Positions 41,801 through 51,420 of a stretch of 64,000 nucleotides of DNA are shown in pieces; within the stretch, counting starts at the first letter, position 1; each line of letters begins with the position of its first letter. The notes under the pieces were generated by a model that searched no databases, was not told the DNA's origin, and was given only the letters and a program-made list of their open reading frames with translations. The stretch lies in assembly GCA_030789695.1 (NCBI GenBank), contig CM061132.1:161969442-162033441 (forward strand), in the 5' to 3' direction. This DNA comes from Scilla litardierei. Taxonomy: Eukaryota > Streptophyta > Magnoliopsida > Asparagales > Asparagaceae. The position numbers were made by a program, and so were the translations under genes.

Positions 41801-44534
41801 CAAGACATGTGTCTTCAATAGTGAAAGCAGGATCCGAAAGCTGAAAATACCTATTTTTGAGGTAGAGGGTCCGTATGTTTGGGTTTACTGTGCGAAGAGA
41901 TACGTCGCGATGAAACACTTGACTGAGGAGGAGAACCTAATTGCTGTTGGAATATGTTTGGAGGGAAAAGCATTGTCCTGTTACTAATAGAGAGAGTAAA
42001 GTCAGCCTGTGTGCTCATAGGAGGAGTTCAAGGACTGCAGGCTTGATTAGTTTTGTGACACTCAGGAAGGAAGTCTACATGAGTAGCTGCATGCGTTCAA
42101 GCAAGAGGGCAGTCAGGAAATAGAAGAAGAGGTTCAAGACACTTTGAACGAGTGAGGGGGTACCTGAGGCGATGTCAGAGGCAAACTTAATGAATGGGCT
42201 TAAGGCAAACATTAGAGCAGAGCTTCGTATATTGAGGCCATGGGGCTTAGAGAGGCGATAGAGCTGGCCCAAATAGTGAAAGACAGAATCACGATAGAGA
42301 GGGCTGTAACGGGAGCAATGATCGGGGTCACATCCCGCACTCATGCCATGATAGATGCTCAAAATCCCCAACCAGAGACATGTTCGGAGAAGCGTAACGA
42401 GCCTCAACCAGACATCAGTTTCAAGCATCCCACGCAGATGAAGATCCAGAACAGGTGCAACAAAGGTTTATGCTTTCGATGTAGCAAGAGGTTTGGACCG
42501 GGACAACATTGTCATTGGTGTGGATCATATGTTGACTTGCGTGGGTCATAGATTGACATATATGGAAAGACCACAACCTTGTATAGGTGTGGCCGATTGT
42601 AATTGTAGTGATTGATTATGGGTAAGAATCTTAGGTAGATCCTAGATGGTGAATGTACACTGAGTCGAGTGAAACCATCGATACCACATCCGTATGTTTG
42701 CAATTACCTATCTATGTGCGCTTTCTGATAATTGTTGTGGTATGCCTAGAATTGTAGTTATGCTTATTGCTGAGGTATTATGTGTTGATCCATATTTCTA
42801 GTGTTTGAACCCCAACTTGTGTTCCAACAAGGTCATGCTCTGTTGGAATTATACTATTCCCAATTCGAACCAAGTTTCCATAGAATCGTTAAATTATGTA
42901 CGTTAATGACTTTGAGCTGAATTTGTTTGCATTGTGACATAGCATCTTATATCTTTGTGGTGTTATACGGGTGTTATAATACTTTGCTTCCCAAGCTATT
43001 TGGGTGTTTGATTTACTTGCATACTTGCTACACTTAGAATGCATTTGGACAAATTTGTCTACTAAACTTATGCATATCTCACTTTGATCTCCATCACCCT
43101 CTTTTAGGGATCAAATAGATATAGTGTAAGCATACTTTCTCCGCATAACCAAAATGTGAAGATTTCATACTCATCAAGCGTCATAATTCTGGGTCAAAAT
43201 CCTTCCCAAAACTTAGTGAACATAAGAAAACTAATTGATTCCAGGGGTAAGCAAGATAGCACCGTTCTTTCACTCCTCTCAGGTAAGCATTTTGATTTGT
43301 AAGAGGTTGTATAGGGGAGACCTAGGGAGCATAGACACCAACAATGAAGCCATGTCATGTCAGACATTGTGTCTAACACATGTATTGGACACTATATTTA
43401 CATTTTTCAATATTCAATTTAGAATTTAGTTAAGTGTCATTGTTGTTGTGTCGCCTCCGTGTTGGCATGTCCAAGTTTATGCACAACATAGGGGGAAAGA
43501 AATCAACCAGCAAAAATGTAGGTGAGATTTCAATGAATGGAATCACAACGAGCAGTTAGTTTAAATAGCTATTATATACCAGTATCATCATCATTGTCAG
43601 CTAAGCCTTCTCCAACAGAAATGGGGTTGTCCAGGGAGCCCAACCGGATGTGAAAAAAGCTCCATGAATCAACCGTTTATTATATGTTAACCTGTCATTG
43701 GTACTTCTAATCTATTCAAACATCTGGCTAAGGAAACGCTGAATAGTATATCTGCTAACAACAAATCTAATGGGTCAGTTATTTGGTCACGTGACCACAA
43801 TGCGTCCAAAATTTCTAACCTAGAGCAAGTCCAAGAAGAAAGAAAAAGAAGATCTTTTTCGAATAATAAATCCACCTCAGAGGCATGATACAAACCAAAA
43901 GAGTCAAACACAAATACACATATTTCCAGGGCTAATGCCAGAAAAGAATCAGCGGCATGATATAAGCCCAAAGAGACAAATGAGATACATGCCCATGAAG
44001 AGCTAACACCAGAAAAATAAAGAACATAATACAGCCATGGCAAGTAAACCTCAGTATATCTGGAACTAGAAAATAAATATACAGCTTTCAAAAACCTATA
44101 ATAGAGCAGAAACTTACCTGTGTGGTAAGTGAAATAACAAAATCGTCAGGTTCTTCTGCATCTTGGTCTTCCAGATATTCCCTATTTGTCAGTTCCTGGA
44201 TGAATTAATATACATTTTTATTTTCACCATTTTTGCAATATTGGTATCACATGGTTTAAAATTTTAGCAACATATTCAGATGCTAGCACACAGTCCAAGA
44301 TTACACACAAACACATGCACTCACTAACGACAAACCTGCATGTGGAAGATTGTTTCCAATTGCATCTCCAGACGTAGAACCTTGAGACAATCAGTTGCAA
44401 GTCTTCTGTAATCATCAGCAAGAGTTGCAAGATTTTTAGTAAGCGCGCTTGTAGTCCGTGAATGTCGATGACGTGGATATGCATGGTTCTTTTCCTCTGG
44501 GCGCAATTGTGGCCGTACAAAAGATTCTTCGAGC
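26872..44534 (-). CDS. SEC8: Exocyst complex subunit SEC8, last seven exons (5' part outside window)
   Basis: SEC8 is a subunit of the eight-protein exocyst that tethers secretory vesicles to the plasma membrane. Exons on the minus strand in transcript order: 44534-44336, 44195-44118, 27952-27851, 27692-27618, 27264-27169, 27086-27037, 26959-26872. All six introns (140, 16165, 158, 353, 82, 77 bp) have GT-AG ends and the phases fit, giving 228 residues. Landmarks: [118 protein letters not shown] and the end [19 protein letters not shown]. These match the C-terminus of plant SEC8 as I remember it; the full protein has about 1050 residues, so roughly 800 lie upstream. No stop or frameshift occurs in the seven exons, so the gene appears under selection in spite of the huge intron. 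Confidence 0.93.
28657..30234 (+). mobile_element. Solo LTR of a SIRE/Maximus-like copia element
   Basis: It starts tgttggttattgcatcacct and ends caatttca, with gtact (28652-28656) and gtaca (30235-30239) as a 4-of-5 target duplication. Near the 3' end the segment ggatactggatgtaggtcaa and gctgaaccggggtaaatctc, followed by a C-rich stretch (attcctcccttccccct), are characteristic of SIRE-type LTRs as I know them. No internal region adjoins, so it probably arose by recombination between two LTRs. It contains several short gagtcgac/gagtcaac repeats at 29120-29270. It sits in the large SEC8 intron. Confidence 0.7.
31202..31632 (+). repeat. gypsy-2 5' LTR
   Basis: A 431-bp repeat, similar to 36663-37076. 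It holds a tandem duplication, ggtctcagacgggcccggtctcagacgggccc (31265-31296); the 3' LTR has one copy. The flanking duplication gtttc lies immediately left. Confidence 0.9.
31658..33070 (+). pseudogene. gypsy-2 gag, start codon lost
   Basis: By comparison with gypsy-1 (cgatccATGgcg) the start is here cgatcccATAgcg at 31658, so the initiator codon appears changed to ATA. The frame then reads [33 protein letters not shown] and stops. A GC-rich linker (about 32030-32300) and the gag core (32460-33050: [60 protein letters not shown]) follow with stops. The knuckle after it (about 33170-33215) reads [14 protein letters not shown], two cysteines being replaced by tyrosine. Confidence 0.8.
33230..35460 (+). 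pseudogene. gypsy-2 protease, reverse transcriptase and RNase H
   Basis: Protease: [18 protein letters not shown] (about 33415). A TAG follows after about 10 codons. Reverse transcriptase: [20 protein letters not shown] (about 34118), then [28 protein letters not shown] with a frame slip, and the intact catalytic block [11 protein letters not shown] (about 34420). A thumb-like segment [20 protein letters not shown] (34627) and RNase H patches ([14 protein letters not shown] near 34852; [14 protein letters not shown] near 35027; [12 protein letters not shown]) follow. Stops and frameshifts are spread throughout. Confidence 0.8.
35461..36660 (+). pseudogene. gypsy-2 integrase and chromodomain
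   Basis: The zinc region ends CDICQRHKY (about 35535). The core has lost its usual start: WEDVSMDFI is reduced to [15 protein letters not shown] (TGA in place of Trp). An open part 35825-36190 reads [33 protein letters not shown] and [34 protein letters not shown] leads to the chromodomain [20 protein letters not shown] (about 36546-36605), which runs past a frameshift to the 3' LTR. Confidence 0.8.
36663..37076 (+). repeat. gypsy-2 3' LTR
   Basis: It starts tgaggtggtcgtggtgcaca inside the last pol codons and ends gtatca; the duplication gtttc follows at 37077. Compared with the 5' LTR it has scattered substitutions and lacks the tandem duplication. Confidence 0.9.
38122..38583. mobile_element. 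Non-autonomous hAT-type element (hAT-D)
   Basis: The ends ttgtaaaaaacgctaggcgc and the complement of gttctaaaaatcggcctggg are imperfect inverted repeats with subterminal CGCCTAGG repeats. Flanking octamers ataatagg (38114-38121) and ataatatg (38584-38591) agree at 7 of 8 positions. The 462-bp element has no coding capacity; its middle is AT-rich. Confidence 0.75.
39764..39960 (+). repeat. Direct repeat, left copy, near the gypsy LTR+gag fragment
   Basis: The segment from cattggtgtggatcatatgt through gtaattgtagtgattgatta recurs at about 42513-42660. Matching sequence also occurs at 40250-40318 and 42670-42735 (catcgac/tatc..cacat..tatgtttgcaat). Thus about 200 bp left of the gypsy fragment is repeated right of it, with an extra 300 bp (about 39945-40250) in the left copy. 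Confidence 0.7.
40319..42513 (+). mobile_element. Truncated Ty3/gypsy element: 5' LTR and gag only (gypsy-4)
   Basis: The LTR (40319-40748) starts tgatacgacttgg and ends cctatca. The primer-site relic tggtattcgagc (40752-40763) differs from the initiator-Met site at positions 8 and 9. Gag starts [16 protein letters not shown] (40776) and has stops. Its core is [20 protein letters not shown] (about 41840), [20 protein letters not shown], and the knuckle [14 protein letters not shown] (42473-42514). The element breaks off right after the last cysteine; no pol and no 3' LTR are present. A proline/glycine-rich GC patch (41270-41450) corresponds to the linker seen in gypsy-1 and gypsy-2. Confidence 0.8.
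42514..42735 (+). repeat. Direct repeat, right copy
   Basis: It begins cattggtgtggatcatatgt at the very end of the gypsy gag knuckle and matches 39764-39960 and then 40250-40318. The duplication brackets the truncated element, which suggests an unequal exchange or a filler-DNA repair event at the break. Confidence 0.7.
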
Positions 44535-45079
44535 CTATATTATATATAAAATAATGAAACTTAAAGCAAGGGCATGCACGTGAGAAAAAAGAGATGGAAC
44601 AAATTAATCGATACTTTAGAAGACAAATTGGTATAAATGTTATCAACAAACCTTATTAGCTAAGGCAGCAACTTGAAGAAGACACTAGAGGAATATAAGA
44701 AGGAATAAATTTCTATAGAACAATATACAAGGCTAATATTAGCTCTCAAACACAGTAATGATGACTAAGCAAAAGAATTAATGAGTACCAACCAAAAGGA
44801 ATTCAAAACACAAGTGAAAACCCTTGGGTCAGCTGTGAAGAAGAACATCTACCAAAAGATGCAAAAGGCAGAGGAAAGACAAATGAGATAAGTTGATGAG
44901 GACTGAGTTCTATTTAGTTGGCTTTAGAAGGGATTTTATTTGGATTTTAGTTAGGATTTAATTTGCTTTTAAGTCGATTTATTTGTAGGATTTTATTCAA
45001 TTTTATTTGATACTTTTAGTATTTTGTTAATTTAATATTGTCCCACATCAGTTGTAGTGAAGCTTGTTTTGAGTCATAG
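44535..45079. other. Intron of SEC8 upstream of the 199-bp exon, no gene
   Basis: The first 350 bp are AT-rich without features. From about 44894 a stretch with ccgatttatttgtagg-like and cccacatcag motifs resembles the U3 part of a short LTR; it is cut at 45079 by gypsy-5 and seems to continue at 51421 with ctatatataggc (TATA-like) and end near 51607. This assignment is tentative. Confidence 0.35.
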
Positions 45080-47292
45080 TGTAACGGGTCCATTCTTGGG
45101 CCCGTTTAAAACCCCCCTTGTTTTCCCGCAGGCCCATCTCAAAGAAAGCCGGGCTTCTCTTTTCTCGTCGTTTCGCTCGCCTGCCCGCCCCTTGAGTCAC
45201 TTGAATGAAGCCGCTATGGGCTCGAGGGGGCCTCTCCGTCCTTCCTCTCACTTCCGCACGTGAGTGGGGCCTTCGGTGGGGTCTTTCGAGCTCCTCTCTG
45301 TCCTTCATCCTTGCCGACGACACCCCCCTCTGTCCTCTCGTATGTGGCTCTACGGCTTCCCATGTGCTCCTAGTGACTGCGACCTTGGGGGTTGCTTCGG
45401 TGGTTATAAATCTCTCATCTCCCCCTCCTCTCGATTACATGCATTGTAAGTTTTTCATCAGTTTCTTCAAAGCAGGTGTTGATTTCCGCTACTTTCGGGG
45501 TTGATCTCGTGTTGATTTATTGGGTGATCTGCAGTGGCTTTCGAATCTTAACTTTCTTTAGCTCTTCGGCTTCGAATCGGTAGACTTTATCACCCTCTTT
45601 TGTTCAGTTTTCTTTGATGTTTTGCATGCCTTCACTGAACTAAAAATGTTGGGGGTTTTGAGAGAGAAATGGGATTTTTTTATCAAACTGGATATGATGA
45701 TTTGTGGAGTAGCGTGGGGTTTGAGTCCCTACAGTAATTTAGTGGGGTTGGTTCCCTCGTCTACTTATTGTGGGGTCCCAGTGTCCTCATATAGGGCTGG
45801 CTTGGCTTGCGGTTTGCCCCTTACTTGCTGATTTAGGGATTTGGTGGCTCTTTTGCTTGCGGGTTGTCTCTTGCTTGTTGAATTAGGGTGTTGCGGCTTG
45901 ACTCTTGCTTACGGCTTGTGGTCCCTTGCTGGTTGTCCTTTGCAGCTGGGGTTTGTTTTGCTGCTGTTGGGTTTGGCTGAGAGTTTTGGAATGTCGTTGA
46001 GGTTTACTTGAGATATGAGCCCCGTTCTCCGCTATCTTGATCGTTAGCCTCCAGTCCCTTGCTAGAAACCCCGTGGATTTTGCCGTAGGCACGGGTCCCC
46101 CTTACATGATGAAAAAGACCACTGATCTGATCCCAATGGCCTAGAGCCCCTAGAGCCATTATATGTTGGACTTTTGTGTTTTTTATTAAACAGATGCTAT
46201 GTTTCTTTGTTCTTAGTTGTTGCATGAAACGGTTGGGTACTTTATTATCAGTTCAGTTTGGAATATCATGACATGAGAAACATCCATACCTTTACATTAT
46301 CACATGCCAGTTACATTATCATGTTGTCTATTGAGCTTGCTAGTGCCATAAAGTTTAATATTGTGATTAAATTATGTAGTCATTGGGTTGTTACATGTAC
46401 GGTAGTGGACTATCTTGAGGTTGATTCTTGATATGACAGGTTGATTCATGACTTGACTATGCAGTTTGACTAAGATTAAACTTAAGACACATCACGACAC
46501 TAAAAATTAATAAAAGTTTAATTTCTGTTTGACTCACCGGGTTTCAGGAAACTTATGATCGAGGGAGTGCGTGAGCGACTAGGACATATTCTACATCCCC
46601 AGGTTGGGGGACGTCCATATTTCGATGGGTCCTTGAGTCCGGGGATAGACAAGGACAACCATCTTGATGAGTTCCGGAGCCCCCGTCACAGGTCACAATG
46701 TTAAAACTCTTACAATACGATACTTTCTTCTTTTGGACTCGACCCGGGGTCCCACCCTCGTGGTACAGGAAGCTCCCAGTTGCACACCGTGCTCCTCTTC
46801 ATAAGTCATGACCTAGGATTGGTTTACTTAGCAGTTACTCCCTTACAGTAGTTGAGACATTAAATACTGTTCACTTGCTTCATTTCAGTACTATGTCATT
46901 ATAACTGTTGCTCATGTTCTGTTTGCACTATTATTATCATGCTGTCGTTTGTCTAGATATTGTCTACTCCTCTGAGCTGTAGTACAACTTCGGTTGTCCA
47001 CTTAGGTGACGTACAGGATTATCCAGAGGAGTTGGAATCGGAGTTTCCCATTCAGGACACCAGGCCTTGAGTTTTTGTTTGCTCGTAAGTGCCCTTGTGA
47101 CTCTCCTTTTGTACTTTTGGTTTTAGGATTGGAGCAGGCTCGTGAGTTGTACTTTTGTTTCTATGCTTTTAAATTTAGTTTTATATGTGAGTATCTCTTT
47201 ACCTTACTGTAGTTCTATTTGTTTTCACTGGAACATGGGGACCTGCACTACACTTGCACAATTGTGAGGGCACCTGAAATTGGGGCGTTATA
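45080..47292 (+). repeat. gypsy-5 5' LTR
   Basis: A 2213-bp repeat aligned over its whole length with 49184-51420. It contains T/G-rich sequence with runs of ttgcttgcggttt-type repeats (45800-45950). Open frames in it (45048-45323, 45204-45504) have no domain and recur in the other LTR; they are not called as genes. Confidence 0.85.
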
Positions 47293-47397
47293 AAGTAGTG
47301 GCACATGCAGGTCCGCACAATCGCCTTGTGAACAGTGTAAAACGGGCAGGATAATACGTGTTTAAATACTCACTGACTCGACCTTGACGTGTAATAG

Positions 47398-47934
47398 ATG
47401 TGTATGAAAGTGTTCGTACACAAGAGGCGTAGACCATCCAGGAGAGCGTTCATGGCTTCGGAATCAGGATCTGGGTCAGACAACGCCGGATCCAACACAG
47501 TGCACCAGATTTCGGACCTGACATTGCAAGAGATGGTCGAGGCGATTCAGAGGAAACCTAAGGAAGGTGGAGTGCAGCAGTTTCGATCGCTGCGACCATC
47601 GACTTTTACAGGACAAGAGGACGCTCTGGCTGTGGAGGAGTGGATGCGCTCGATTACAGACATGCTGAAGGCAGCAGAGGCATCCCCAGCCTTGTGGGTT
47701 GACATGGCGAAGCTCCAGCTGATTAGAGAAGCCAGTAACTGGTGGAATGCTGTAGAGGACTTGACAGTGCAGTCGATCTCCTGTGATACTTTTAAGAAGT
47801 TCAATGTCCAGTATTTCTCACCAAAGGTACAGATGGAGCTGGAGGCACAGTTCATGGTAGGAATGAGAATGAACATGCCCAAAGCCCGATTGGGCCTCCA
47901 ATTGGGCATGTCACATTCCCATCTCCTTCACTAA
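47398..47934 (+). pseudogene. gypsy-5 gag, N-terminal half
   Basis: A 178-codon open frame with MASESGSGSDNAGSN, QFRSLRPSTFTGQEDALAVE, EWMRSITDMLKAAEASPALW and AKLQLIREASNWWNAVEDLT, the usual start of a Tekay/Del gag up to FFSPKVQMELEAQFM. It ends abruptly after a filler-like LHLLH. The RNA-binding and protease domains are deleted. Confidence 0.8.
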
Positions 47935-48029
47935 TGAGTATGAAAGACGATGGTACCACGATGGGTTATTGATTTGTGCTACTTTTCTCAATAAAGATTG
48001 CATCTTTGCGTCCGAATCTATCAGCTGAG

Positions 48030-49140
48030 CATCACCGTACCGCTGGGTTATTCCAAACTTTGCCTATCTCAGAGTGAAAGTGGCAGCATATCACGATGGA
48101 CTTCGTGACTGGGTTACCTCGGGGTGCGAGACATAATGATGCCGTTTGGATAATCGTTGACCGATTGACCAAGTCGACGCATTTCATACAATTCAGGGTA
48201 GGCCAGTTGACGGAAACACTTGTCAAGAAATACATGGAGGAGATTGTGAGACTACATGGGGTCCCTGTCAGCATTGTTTCAGACATGGATACTCGATTCA
48301 CGTCTCACTTCTGGAAGAGTTTGCAAAGACGCATGGGCACACAATTGAGTTTCAGCACGTCGTATCATCCTCAGACGGACAGGCAATCGGAGCGCACAAT
48401 TCAGATTTTGGAAGGCATGTTGTGTGATTGTACGTTGGACTTCAAGGGGTCGTGGGAAGATCACCTACACCTCGTTGAGTTTGCATACAACAATAGTTAC
48501 CAGGCCAGCATTGGGATGACCCCATTTGCAGCACTGTACGGGAGAAAGTGCCGATAACCACTCAGCTAGGATGATGTGGGTGATCGAGAGCTTATTGGGC
48601 CTGAGATGATTGTAGAGGCAGACTACATGGTGCGGATTATCAGAGAGAAGTTACAGCTGGTGCAGGACAGATACAAGCATTGGGCGGATTCGAAGAGGCG
48701 ACATCTGGAGTTTCAGCGAGGCGATCATGTCTTCTTGAAGATCTCTCCTAATAGAGGAATGATCTGTTTTGGTCAAAGAGGGAAACTCAACCCACGGTAC
48801 ATTGGGCCTCTTGATGTGCTAGAATGAGTGGGAGAAGTGGCTTACAGACTTGCACTGCCTCCGTCTCTGGAAGGGGTGCATAATGTATTCTATATATCTC
48901 AGCTACGGAGGTACGTGGGCGGATACATGTAGTTGATCACTCAGAGATCACCGTGCGACCGGACTTATCTTATGAGCAACAGCCTGAGAGAATCATCGAT
49001 TGGCAGCAGAAGGCTCTCAGGAACAAGACCGTCCACTTGGGGTAGGTGATGTGGCATGGAGACTCACTTAGAGAGTCTACATGGAAGAAGGAAGATGAGA
49101 TGAGGGAGTGTTATCCTTATCTTTTTGATTTATCTTAGTT
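48030..49140 (+). pseudogene. gypsy-5 integrase core and chromodomain-like tail
   Basis: The open frame 48096-48557 carries [71 protein letters not shown] and [20 protein letters not shown], so the catalytic D, D and E positions of the core seem kept. After a TAA at about 48555 the frame continues as RELIGPEMIVEADYMVRIIR to GKLNPRYIGPLDVLE, and after another stop VHNVFYISQLRRYVG. The tail (to about 49140) ends in a chromodomain-like WKKEDEMRE. It joins the gag fragment directly because of the internal deletion. Confidence 0.8.
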
Positions 49141-49183
49141 TGTTGTAATTCCGAGGATGGAATTTTTTGTATGGCGAGTAAAA

Positions 49184-51420
49184 TGTAATGGGCCCATTTA
49201 ATTAAACACCCTTTTGTTTTTCCCACAGGCCCATCTCAAAGAAAGCCCACTATGGCTTCTCTTTTCTCGTCATTTTGCTCGCTCGCCCCTTGCGTTACTC
49301 GAACGAAGCCGCTAGGGCTCGAGGGGACCTCTCCGTCCTTCCTCTCAGTTCCGCACGTCGGTGGGGCCTTCGGAGGGGTCTTTCGAGCCCCTCTCCATCC
49401 TTCGTCCTTGTCGACGACACCCAGAGTCACCCTCCGCCCTCTCGTCTGTGGCTCTGCGGCTCCCCATGCGCTCCTTGCTGACTGTGACCTTGGGGGTTGC
49501 TTCGGTGGTTATAAATCTACCCTCACCCTTCCTCTCGGTTATATGCACTCTCGTTTACATGCACTGTAAGTTTTTCCTCAGTTTCTTCAAAGCATGTTGA
49601 TTTCTGCTACTTTCGGGGTTGATTTCGTGTTGATTTATTGGGTGATCTACGGTGGCTGTCAAATCTTAACTTTCTTGGGCTCTTCGACTTCGAATCGGTA
49701 GACTTGGCACCCTCGTTTGTTTAGTTTCTTCGATGTTTTGCATGCCTTCGCTGAACTAAAAATGTTGGGGTTTTTGAGAGAAAAATGGGATTTTTATCAA
49801 ACAGAATAGGATGATTTGGGGAGTAGCGTGGGGTTTGAGTCCCTACGGTAATTTAGTGGGGTTGGTTCCCTTGCCTACTTGTTGTGAGGTCCCGGGGTCC
49901 TCGTATAGGGCTGGCTTGGCTTGCGGTTTGTCCCTTGCTTGCTGATTTATGGGTTCGTTGGCTCTTTTGCTTGCAGGTTGTCTCTTGCTTGCTGAATTGG
50001 GGTGTTGTAGCTCCCCTCTTGCTTGCGGCTTGTGGTCCATTACTGGATGTCCTTTGCGGCTGGGGTTTATTCTGCTGTTGGGTTCGGCTGAGAGTTTTGG
50101 TTGCTGTTTTGGATTGTCATTGAGGTTTACTTGAGATATGAGCCTCGTTCCCCGCTATCTTGATCGTTAGCCCCTAGTCTCTTGCTAGAAACCCTGTGGA
50201 TTTTGTCGTAGGCACAGATCCCCCAACCACGTGATGAAAAGACCGTCAATCTGATCCCAATGGCCTAGAGCCCTAGAGCCAGTCTGTGTTGAACTTTTGT
50301 GTTTTCTTTATTAAACAGATGCTATGTTTCTTCGTTCTTAGTTCGTTGCATGAAATAGTTGGATGCTTTATTATCAGTTCAGTTTGGAATATCATGTCAT
50401 GCGAAACATCCATACATTTACTTTATCACATGTCAGTTTCATTATCATGTTGTCTCTTGAGTTGCTAGTGCCATGAAGTTTAATATTGTGATTAAACTGT
50501 GTAGTCCCTAGGTTGTTACATGTACGACAGTAGACTATCTTGAGGTTGATTCTTGACATGACAGGTTGACTCATGACTTGACTACGCAGTTTGACTAAGA
50601 TTAAACTTAAGACACCTCACAACACTAAAAAGTAATAAAAGGTTAATTTCTTCTTGACTCACCGGATTTCGAGAAACTTATGATCGAAGGAATGCGGGAG
50701 CGACTGTGACCTATTCTACAGCCTCCAGGTTAATGGACGTCCATCTTTCGATGGGTCCTTGAGTCCGGGTGCAAACAGGGACGTCCATCTTGATAGGTCC
50801 TGAAGCGCCCGTCACAGGTCACAGTGTTACAGCTCTTACAGTACGATACTTTCTTTTTTAGACTCGGCCTGGGGTCGCACCCTCGCGGTCCAGGAAGCTC
50901 CCAGTTGCACACCATGCTCCTATTCATAAGTCACGATCTAGGATTGGTTTACTTTGCAGTTACCCCCTAACAGTAGTTGAGACATTAAATACCGTTCACA
51001 TGCTTCATTTCATTACTATGTCATTATAACTGTTGCTCATGTTCCTTTTGTACTATTATTATCATGCGGTCGTTTGGCTAGATATTGTCTACTCCTCTAA
51101 GCTGTGGTACAACTTCTGTTGACCACTTAGGTGGCGTACATGATTACCCAAAGGAGTTGGAGTTGAAGTTTCTGATTCAGGACGCCAGGCCTTAAGTTTT
51201 TGTCTGTTCGTGAGGGAACTCGTGGCTCTCCTTTTGTACTTTTGGTTGTAGGCTTGGAGCGTGCTCGAGAGTTGTACTTTTGTTTCCATGCTTTTAAATT
51301 CAGTTTTATATGTGAGTAACTCTTTACCTTTCTGTCTGTTCTCTTTGTTTTTACTGGCATATGCGGGACCTGCACTACACTTGCACAATTGTGACGGCAC
51401 CCGGGGATTGGGGCATTACA
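49184..51420 (+). repeat. gypsy-5 3' LTR
   Basis: A 2237-bp repeat very similar to the 5' LTR, with small insertions and substitutions. It ends gggcattaca; tatag follows. Confidence 0.85.

Larger units (their letters stand above)
37800..43117 (+). mobile_element. Possible second SIRE-like LTR, broken by two insertions
   Basis: The left end is tgttggatctcatggtttgg preceded by gatat (37795-37799). At the right, a segment like the SIRE LTR end (catcaccctcttttagggat) is followed by gatat (43118-43122). Parts in between (gtttgaacca motifs, a TATA-like ctttatatac at 39268, gattgattat...gtagatcctagatggtgaat) fit a long AT-rich copia LTR. A hAT derivative (38122-38583) and a gypsy fragment (40319-42513) interrupt it. 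The family assignment is inference; the 5-bp identity could be chance. Confidence 0.45.
27953..44117 (-). other. 16.2-kb intron of SEC8 filled with transposons
   Basis: The donor gtaagtt (complement of 44111-44117) follows ...SLTTQ and the acceptor ...cttag (complement of 27953-27957) precedes IMRRDEQ. Inside lie a SIRE-like solo LTR, an inverted-repeat element with gypsy-2 nested in it, a second SIRE-like LTR with a hAT derivative, and a gypsy LTR+gag fragment. All gypsy parts are in the orientation opposite to SEC8. Intron sequence without an assigned element is 27960-28650, 30240-31030, 37270-37795 and 43125-44110; these parts are AT-rich and show no conserved feature. Confidence 0.9.
45080..51420 (+). 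mobile_element. Ty3/gypsy element with 2.2-kb LTRs and deleted interior (gypsy-5, Tekay/Del-like)
   Basis: LTRs 45080-47292 and 49184-51420 begin tgtaa(c/t)gggtcc and end near ggggc(g/a)tta. The flanks catag (45075-45079) and tatag (51421-51425) agree at 4 of 5. The interior is only 1.9 kb: gag N-terminal half, then at once the integrase core and a chromodomain-like end. Protease, reverse transcriptase and RNase H are missing. Long LTRs and the tail around MWHGDSLRESTWKKEDEMRE suit the Tekay/Del lineage. The primer site after the 5' LTR is degenerate (agtggcacatgcagg). Confidence 0.85.

Noticed and set aside
43687..44091. 134-codon minus-strand frame beside SEC8 exons
   Set aside because: It lies in the large SEC8 intron just downstream of the donor at 44117, has no homology to SEC8 and is not needed for frame continuity.
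45048..45504. Open frames in the gypsy-5 LTR, also present at 49236-49569
   Set aside because: They are repeated in both LTRs, have no domain and differ by frameshifts between the copies.
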